Source: Blautia glucerasea (GTDB taxonomy: Bacteria > Bacillota > Clostridia > Lachnospirales > Lachnospiraceae). Taken from it: 11,008 bases of DNA. The notes below the pieces were generated by a model. The model was not told where the DNA came from, did no database searches, and was given only the letters and a program-made list of their open reading frames with translations. Positions 7,425 through 11,008 of this stretch are shown here, one piece after another (within the stretch, counting starts at the first letter, position 1; each line of letters begins with the position of its first letter). A program made the position numbers and the translations under genes. The stretch spans positions 1 to 11,008 of the forward strand of contig NZ_JAJBMO010000042.1 in the NCBI RefSeq assembly GCF_020537505.1, written 5' to 3'.

Positions 7425-8120
7425 ATGGCTGAATTAACTGAATTACAGAGGCAGTTATTTGAATTACAAGATACAAAATACCGTGATTTCCACAGCAAAT
7501 TAATGCCAGAAACAGATAAGGAAACAGTTATTGGAATTCGGGTTCCGGCTCTTCGGAAATTTGCAAAAGAATTCGGCAAAACTCCAGAAGCAGAAGTGTT
7601 TTTACAGCAGCTTCCACACTATTATTATGAGGAGAATAACCTTCATATGATGCTGATCACGGGAATAAAAGACTATTCGAAATGTATGGAAGAAGTACAA
7701 AGGTTCCTTCCCTATATTGACAACTGGGCTACCTGTGATTTTCCAGAGCCAAAGTGCTTTCGCAAGAACAAAGAGGCAGTATTAATAGAGGTGAAAAAGT
7801 GGATCAAATCCGCTGAAACCTACACCATCCGTTACGGAATTGGCATGCTTATGCGCCTTTTCCTGGACGAGGATTTTTCCCCAGAGTATCTTGAAATGGC
7901 AGCTGGCGTGCAGTCCCAGGAATATTATGTAAACATGATGACCGCCTGGTATTTTGCCACCGCGCTGGCCAAGCAGTGGGACACTGCAGTTCCCTATATT
8001 GAACAGCACAGACTGTCGGACTGGGTACATAGAAAGGCCATCCAGAAGGCGGTAGAAAGCTACCGGATCACGCCGGAACAGAAGGAGTATTTGAAAAGTT
8101 TCCGGCAAAATAGGATTTGA
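7425..8120 (+). CDS. alkD: DNA alkylation repair protein, AlkD-like glycosylase
   Basis: A 231-residue all-helical protein of the HEAT-repeat AlkC/AlkD family. These cytoplasmic enzymes remove positively charged N3- and N7-alkylpurines from DNA, starting base excision repair. Key residues known from Bacillus AlkD can be placed: the W-x3-D pair in NWATCD (Trp101, Asp105), Arg136 in TIRYGIG and Trp175 in MMTAWYF, with spacing close to that in characterised members. I place the start at ATG 7425, preceded by GGGAG (7415-7419), giving an N-terminus MAELTELQ. An in-frame TTG at 7374 would extend the protein by 17 residues but has no ribosome binding site. The gene ends at a strong hairpin (8142-8201). 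It lies on the same strand as jetD and the small gene but 154 bases away, with its own likely regulatory region. Catalytic residues look complete. Confidence 0.88.
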   Translation: MAELTELQRQLFELQDTKYRDFHSKLMPETDKETVIGIRVPALRKFAKEFGKTPEAEVFLQQLPHYYYEENNLHMMLITGIKDYSKCMEEVQRFLPYIDNWATCDFPEPKCFRKNKEAVLIEVKKWIKSAETYTIRYGIGMLMRLFLDEDFSPEYLEMAAGVQSQEYYVNMMTAWYFATALAKQWDTAVPYIEQHRLSDWVHRKAIQKAVESYRITPEQKEYLKSFRQNRI

Positions 8121-8141
8121 TGATTTAGAGAGTGGGAAACG

Positions 8142-8201
8142 AAAAATGCCAGAATGAAGAGCTTTATTGTGAGGGTAAAGCAAATTTTATTCTGGCATTT
8201 T
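8142..8201. terminator. Bidirectional terminator between alkD and the GH13 gene
   Basis: A perfect 13-bp inverted repeat (AAAATGCCAGAAT, 8143-8155; ATTCTGGCATTTT, 8189-8201) encloses a second 6-bp hairpin (GCTTTA 8161-8166, TAAAGC 8176-8181). The outer stem ends in a T-run on the plus strand (TTTTGTATTT) and also on the minus strand (TTTTTCGTTT). It starts about 20 bases after the alkD stop codon and lies between two convergent genes, as expected for a shared terminator. The nested form is less common than a simple stem-loop. Confidence 0.75.
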
Positions 8202-8230
8202 GTATTTATATAAGCAACGAGCCAAAGTTT

Positions 8231-8343
8231 ATGCTTGCATGAGAGCCTGGTAATTGCTGTGGGCACAGTCAAAAATCGTACAGCGTGTTTTGCCTCGTTT
8301 ACGCAGTAGGTGGATCAAAATCCATGTTTGCACGAGACCTTGC
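8231..8343. repeat. Imperfect 20-bp direct repeat in the convergent intergenic region
   Basis: The segment at 8231-8250 and that at 8324-8343 agree at 15 of 20 positions (shared core TTGCA-y-GAGA), 93 bp apart. Between them are a small stem TGGAT-CAAA-ATCCA (8311-8324) and the weak minus-strand hairpin listed separately. No reading frame of note is present. It could be a decayed dispersed repeat, or chance in a non-coding stretch. This is the remaining content of the 236-base gap between alkD and the GH13 gene. Confidence 0.3.
8271..8307 (-). terminator. Weak terminator-like hairpin after the GH13 gene
   Basis: Read on the minus strand, ACTGCGT and ACGCTGT (8301-8307 and 8280-8286 on the plus strand) pair with one T-T mismatch around a 14-base loop. 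Three bases later there is a five-T run. The stem is short, so the shared hairpin at 8142-8201 is the more likely main terminator for this gene. Confidence 0.25.
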
Positions 8344-8356
8344 CGCCGGCTGCAAA

Positions 8357-10159
8357 TTAGTGGAAGCTCTTCAGCCAGTTCACAAGAGAATCGTGCCAGA
8401 TGTTGTCGTAAACAGTTTTCTTCATCTGGTCAGTTACCGGGCCGTTATTTGCCATTTTTGCAAGAATTCCGGCCTGGAGTTCTTCGACGGTCATGTCCTC
8501 TGGTGACTTGGACCAGTCTACAGTTACCTGGGAGTTCGCGGAGGCGGGGTCGGCTGAGACGGTAATATTAGCTGCTGTATTATCAGCTGCTTTTGGGGAA
8601 GCATTTACTGTGCTATCAGAGCTATTGGCAGTAGTTGCAACAGTCTCATTCATACTATTCGCCTTTTCAGCAGTTTCTTGAGCCTGGGAAGCTGGAGCTG
8701 CATTATGCTCTGCGACAGTAGCAGCAGTTTCTTCTTTTGCCTGGTCAGCTTTGGCTGTCTCGGTTGCTTTATCAACAGTTTCCGGCATTTTTGCATTCAT
8801 CTCTACTGGCTTATACTCTGGCATATTTACGGCAGGAACCCAGATATTGCCACTGTTTCCGGCAACTGTTACATGAATCCGTCCATTTTCTACTGCTGCT
8901 TTTTCACCAGTCAGAGTACCTACATACTCCGCTGCATTTCCAGCAGCCAGATCCATAGAAGCGGCGTTGTCATCATTATTTACAGTGACGATCACCCGCA
9001 CTCCATCCAGATCACGGGCAAAAGCGTACTGGCGGTTGGTGAGCATAAGCTCAGCGTAGCTTCCATAATTAAGTGCCGGAGTATTCTGGCGGACTTTTCC
9101 AAGGGCAGAAACAAGAGCTGTGCAAGGATTTTTCTCCACTGCGTCAGCATAATCAGCAAGATTCAGGGCAGGTCTTAAATTGTCATCAGAGGTTCTCTCC
9201 TTACGTCCCTCAATTCCAAACTCAGAACCATAATAAATGCTGGGAACACCCGGAAGCGTGTAAAGAAGCACATGAACCGGGGCAAAATGCGCCTTATTGG
9301 AAAGCTTGGTGTAAATACGCTCCACATCATGGTTGTCTACAAAATTATAAAGGTCAAGGTCGCCCATGTTCTGCAGGTATTTCACTGTATGTGCGATTTC
9401 GAAATAGTTGTGGTCATTGTGGCCGCTGTAAAGTGCTTTGTGAAGGGCATAATTGGTTACGCTGTGAAGAGTACTTCCATTTACCCAGCGGCTGTAATCG
9501 CCGTGGATCACCTCGCCCATCAGCCAGAAATCCGGCTTCACGTCCTCGGCAGTGCGGCGCAGCTGTTTCATAAAATCGAAGTCCAGAACGTCAGCTGCAT
9601 CCAGGCGGATACCATCTACGTCAAATTCAGAAACCCAGAAACGGATCACGTCACAGATATAGTTCTGCACGTCCGGATTGCGCTGGTTTAATTTTACCAG
9701 AAGGTTATATCCACCCCAGTTTTCATAGGAAAAACCATCGTTGTATTCTGTGTTTCCCGAGAAGTTTACGTTACAGTACCAGTTTACATAAGGTGAATTC
9801 TGGCGCTTTTCCTGAATATCTTTGAATGCGAAAAAGTCACGTCCAGTGTGGTTGAATACACCATCAAAAATGACTTTGATCCCTTTCTCGTGGCAGGCTG
9901 CAACGAAGTTCTTCAGATCCTCGTTATCCCCCAGCCGGGAGTCAAGCTTCCTATAATCGGTAGTCTCATAACCGTGTCCCACGCTTTCAAATAAAGGACC
10001 AATATATAAAGCGGTGCACCCGATCTCCTTAATATGGTCGATCCATGGAAGAAGCGTATTCAGCCTGTGAACCGGCTCCCCATACTCATTCTGTTTCGGT
10101 GCACCAGTTAAACCCAATGGATAAATGTGATAAAAAACTGCCTCGTTATACCAACTCAT
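8357..10159 (-). CDS. GH13 alpha-amylase-family glycosidase with low-complexity tail
   Basis: A 600-residue enzyme without signal peptide, so probably cytoplasmic, acting on alpha-glucans or maltooligosaccharides. The GH13 motifs are in order: DGVFNHTG (99-106), GIRLDAAD with nucleophile Asp187, GEV with acid/base Glu216, and FVDNHD with Asp278. The barrel spans about 1-370 and a beta-sandwich-like domain about 370-443. Then comes a tail: residues 450-548 contain no Gly, Leu, Arg, Cys or aromatic residue and are rich in Ala, Thr, Glu, Asn and Ser, so they are probably disordered. The end (about 549-600, with EDMTVEELQAGILAK and a Trp/His-rich finish) looks like a small helical module. The ATG at 10159 is preferred because AGAGGTG (10166-10172) lies 6 bases upstream; the GTG at 10168 overlaps that site. 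Substrate specificity (amylase, neopullulanase, cyclomaltodextrinase or glucosidase) cannot be decided. It is transcribed towards alkD and has no visible operon partner. Confidence 0.9.
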   Translation of the reverse strand: MSWYNEAVFYHIYPLGLTGAPKQNEYGEPVHRLNTLLPWIDHIKEIGCTALYIGPLFESVGHGYETTDYRKLDSRLGDNEDLKNFVAACHEKGIKVIFDGVFNHTGRDFFAFKDIQEKRQNSPYVNWYCNVNFSGNTEYNDGFSYENWGGYNLLVKLNQRNPDVQNYICDVIRFWVSEFDVDGIRLDAADVLDFDFMKQLRRTAEDVKPDFWLMGEVIHGDYSRWVNGSTLHSVTNYALHKALYSGHNDHNYFEIAHTVKYLQNMGDLDLYNFVDNHDVERIYTKLSNKAHFAPVHVLLYTLPGVPSIYYGSEFGIEGRKERTSDDNLRPALNLADYADAVEKNPCTALVSALGKVRQNTPALNYGSYAELMLTNRQYAFARDLDGVRVIVTVNNDDNAASMDLAAGNAAEYVGTLTGEKAAVENGRIHVTVAGNSGNIWVPAVNMPEYKPVEMNAKMPETVDKATETAKADQAKEETAATVAEHNAAPASQAQETAEKANSMNETVATTANSSDSTVNASPKAADNTAANITVSADPASANSQVTVDWSKSPEDMTVEELQAGILAKMANNGPVTDQMKKTVYDNIWHDSLVNWLKSFH

Positions 10160-10208
10160 GTCTAACACCTCTGTTGTTTGAAATTAATTTGTATGCTTAA
10201 CGTCTTCT

Positions 10209-10237
10209 ATAATAGCAGATTTTGGGAGTTTATTCTA
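10209..10237 (-). promoter_or_regulatory. Weak candidate promoter of the GH13 gene
   Basis: On the minus strand, TATTAT (10214-10209) resembles a -10 element and TAGAAT (10237-10232) sits 17 bases upstream as a poor -35. The start site would be near 10202, giving a leader of about 43 bases. The leader contains an AT-only palindrome AAATTAATTT (10181-10190). I see no convincing catabolite-repression (cre) site. Confidence 0.3.
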
Positions 10238-10326
10238 TATAAAAAATGTGATGAGGGGATTTGATATAATAATGGTAGATTAAACATTTACATATGGGGA
10301 GTACAATACAAAAGAGGCAGACCGGA

Positions 10327-10417
10327 ATGAAAAATGAAAAATAAGAAATGGAAAATATTTCATGCTCTTGTTGGGGATTGCTATGACAATATGGTTTTGT
10401 TTAGTGAGGCGAGCTGA
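10327..10417 (+). pseudogene. Fragment of a small gene, probably decayed
   Basis: AGAGG (10313-10317) is correctly spaced before ATG 10327, but that frame stops after five codons (MKNEK). A second ATG at 10334 opens 27 codons starting MKNKKWKIF, and another frame continues as the hydrophobic LLLGIAMTIWF. Together they resemble a basic start plus hydrophobic helix, as in a signal peptide or single membrane segment, broken by frameshifts. A TATAAT hexamer at 10265-10270 could have been its promoter. No family can be named, and the remnant may simply be non-coding. Confidence 0.25.
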
Positions 10418-10448
10418 GTTTTAAATATGATCTGAAAATATAAACATT

Positions 10449-10497
10449 ACGCTTCCGCAGGTGCTGCAAAAAAGTGTTTGCGGAGGCGTTCCTTTTT
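10449..10497 (+). terminator. Terminator-like stem-loop upstream of spoIIID
   Basis: ACGCTTCCGCA (10449-10459) pairs with TGCGGAGGCGT (10479-10489) over 11 positions, with one G-T wobble, around a 19-base loop, and is followed by TCCTTTTT. This is the form of a Rho-independent terminator and would end transcription of whatever remains of the upstream fragment. Its 3' arm and T-run belong to the block repeated at the spoIIID start. Confidence 0.55.
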
Positions 10498-10593
10498 AAA
10501 GTGAAAATTGAAAAAATATGAACGAAAGTTTATGAATTAGTGGAAGAACTGGCAAAATATTTACCAGAAGAACTGAAGAAATGTTTTGGTTAA
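10495..10593 (+). pseudogene. Small broken reading frame before spoIIID
   Basis: In the frame that aligns with spoIIID through the repeated block, the codons read F-K-V-K-I-E-K-I and then TGA (10519-10521). The same frame continues without interruption to TAA at 10591-10593 as ELVEELAKYLPEELKK plus three residues. The first part resembles the spoIIID start (K-x-x-I-E). The second does not, but has a protein-like amphipathic helical pattern. A GTG at 10501 lies 14 bases from GGAGG, which is too far for good initiation. It is probably a relic; no function can be assigned. Confidence 0.25.
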
Positions 10594-10608
10594 GTAGACT
10601 ATTTAATT

Positions 10609-10638
10609 TCATATTATAGAAATGCTTTTGCATACACT
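10609..10638 (+). promoter_or_regulatory. Sigma-E-type promoter of spoIIID
   Basis: TCATATT (10609-10615) and CATACACT (10631-10638) are 15 bases apart. They match the mother-cell sigma-E consensus known from Bacillus (ATATT at -35, CATACA-T at -10). The start site would be near 10645, about 10 bases before the ribosome binding site. Bacillus spoIIID is itself a sigma-E gene, which strengthens the call. Confidence 0.75.
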
Positions 10639-10668
10639 GTAAAAACAGCGTCTTCGGAGGCGTTTCTT

Positions 10669-10950
10669 TTGAAAGAGTATATTGAGGAGCGGGCGGTTGA
10701 GATTGGAAATTACATTATTGAAACGAAAGCTACGGTGAGGCAGACAGCGAAGAAGTTTGGAATATCCAAGTCCACAGTGCACAAGGACGTTACAACGCGG
10801 CTGGCAAGTTTGAATCCAGCATTGGCAAGTCAGGCCAGAGCGGTGCTGGAGGTAAACAAATCGGAGAGGCATATCAGGGGTGGTCTGGCTACCAGGGAGA
10901 AGTATTTGCACCAGCATATGCTGGAAAACAACCTGCACAAAAAAATATAG
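10669..10950 (+). CDS. spoIIID: Sporulation transcriptional regulator SpoIIID
   Basis: A 93-residue protein, the same length as Bacillus subtilis SpoIIID and strongly similar throughout. It shares the N-terminal YIxER...IGxYIxET pattern, the helix-turn-helix GISKSTVHKD (about residues 31-40) that forms the recognition helix, and the ERHIRGGLATREKY segment (about 66-79), part of the basic region that also contacts DNA. In sporulating Firmicutes it acts in the mother cell, repressing and activating sigma-E-dependent genes and helping the switch towards sigma-K. Translation starts at TTG 10669: GGAGG (10656-10660) lies 8 bases upstream and the next residues (KEYIEERAVEIG) match the family N-terminus. 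A sigma-E-like promoter lies directly upstream, and a new sigma-A promoter begins 20 bases after the stop codon, so it is probably a single-gene unit. Confidence 0.96.
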   Translation: MKEYIEERAVEIGNYIIETKATVRQTAKKFGISKSTVHKDVTTRLASLNPALASQARAVLEVNKSERHIRGGLATREKYLHQHMLENNLHKKI

Positions 10951-10969
10951 AAGTTTTTGTAAAAAGTGC

Positions 10970-10998
10970 TTGACTTCTACTTGCGGCAGTGGTAATAT
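10970..10998 (+). promoter_or_regulatory. Sigma-A promoter for a gene beyond the window
   Basis: TTGACT (10970-10975) and TAATAT (10993-10998) are 17 bases apart, a close match to the sigma-A consensus. Transcription would begin near 11005 and run out of the window. No intrinsic terminator separates it from spoIIID. Confidence 0.65.
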
Positions 10999-11008
10999 AA
11001 ACAAGCTG

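Larger units (their letters stand above)
10481..10675 (+). repeat. Two copies of a 21-bp block, one at the spoIIID start
   Basis: Bases 10481-10501 and 10655-10675 agree at 19 of 21 positions, 174 bp apart. Both contain CGGAGGCGTT, then a CTTTT run, then AAAG. In the second copy this is the ribosome binding site and TTG start of spoIIID; in the first the start position reads TTT. Weaker similarity extends on both sides, upstream as far as 10449 and 10622 with one gap. A partial duplication of the spoIIID 5' end is the simplest reading; a shared terminator sequence is the alternative. Confidence 0.5.

Noticed and set aside
8678..9691. Plus-strand open frames opposite the GH13 gene (8678-9178, 9073-9573, 9272-9691)
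   Set aside because: They lie wholly within the GH13 coding region, which has all catalytic motifs in order; the plus-strand translations show no domain pattern.
10622..10663. RNA hairpin hiding the spoIIID ribosome binding site
   Set aside because: Bases 10622-10630 can pair with 10655-10663 over nine positions, but four are wobbles and the 5' arm lies upstream of the expected sigma-E start site, so it would be absent from that transcript.
1..11008. CRISPR array, tRNA, rRNA, integrase, transposase or attachment sites
   Set aside because: No regularly spaced repeats, cloverleaf-like gene or recombinase reading frame was seen on either strand.

Overview
The window looks like chromosomal DNA of an anaerobic spore-forming Firmicute, most likely Lachnospiraceae. 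The reasons are purine-rich Shine-Dalgarno sequences, a protein style typical of that family, and a full-length spoIIID gene (mother-cell sporulation regulator) behind a sequence matching a sigma-E promoter. The species cannot be named from the sequence alone. I see no rRNA, tRNA, CRISPR array, transposase, integrase or phage structural gene.

Positions 67-6895 hold the main system: a complete four-gene Wadjet operon, jetABCD. It encodes an SMC-type anti-plasmid and DNA-loop-cleaving machine: JetA kleisin, JetB KITE-like subunit, JetC SMC-like ATPase and JetD Toprim nuclease. All three gene junctions overlap, so translation is probably coupled. ATPase and nuclease motifs look intact. Upstream are a plausible sigma-A promoter and, only a few bases past its expected start site, a strong terminator-like hairpin in what would be the leader.

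Positions 6971-8120 hold two further genes on the same strand. The first is a 99-residue acidic protein with a Nif11-like pattern and a near-perfect ribosome binding site. The second is an AlkD-type DNA alkylation repair glycosylase, preceded by repeated GTAAAC-containing boxes. A symmetric hairpin at 8142-8201 has T-runs on both sides and separates this block from the convergent gene to its right.

Positions 8357-10159 on the minus strand encode a cytoplasmic GH13 alpha-amylase-family glycosidase with a complete catalytic triad. It carries an unusual roughly 150-residue tail: a low-complexity linker followed by a conserved-looking C-terminal segment.

Positions 10160-11008 contain the minus-strand gene's leader, about 450 bases of mostly decayed sequence with two small ORF remnants and a terminator, then spoIIID with a TTG start. 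The last 40 bases carry a good sigma-A promoter for a gene outside the window. A 21-bp block covering the spoIIID ribosome binding site and start is repeated 174 bp upstream, which suggests an old partial duplication.

The Wadjet operon is a known defence type. The less expected points are its leader hairpin, the small gene next to it, the tailed glycosidase and the duplicated spoIIID start region.
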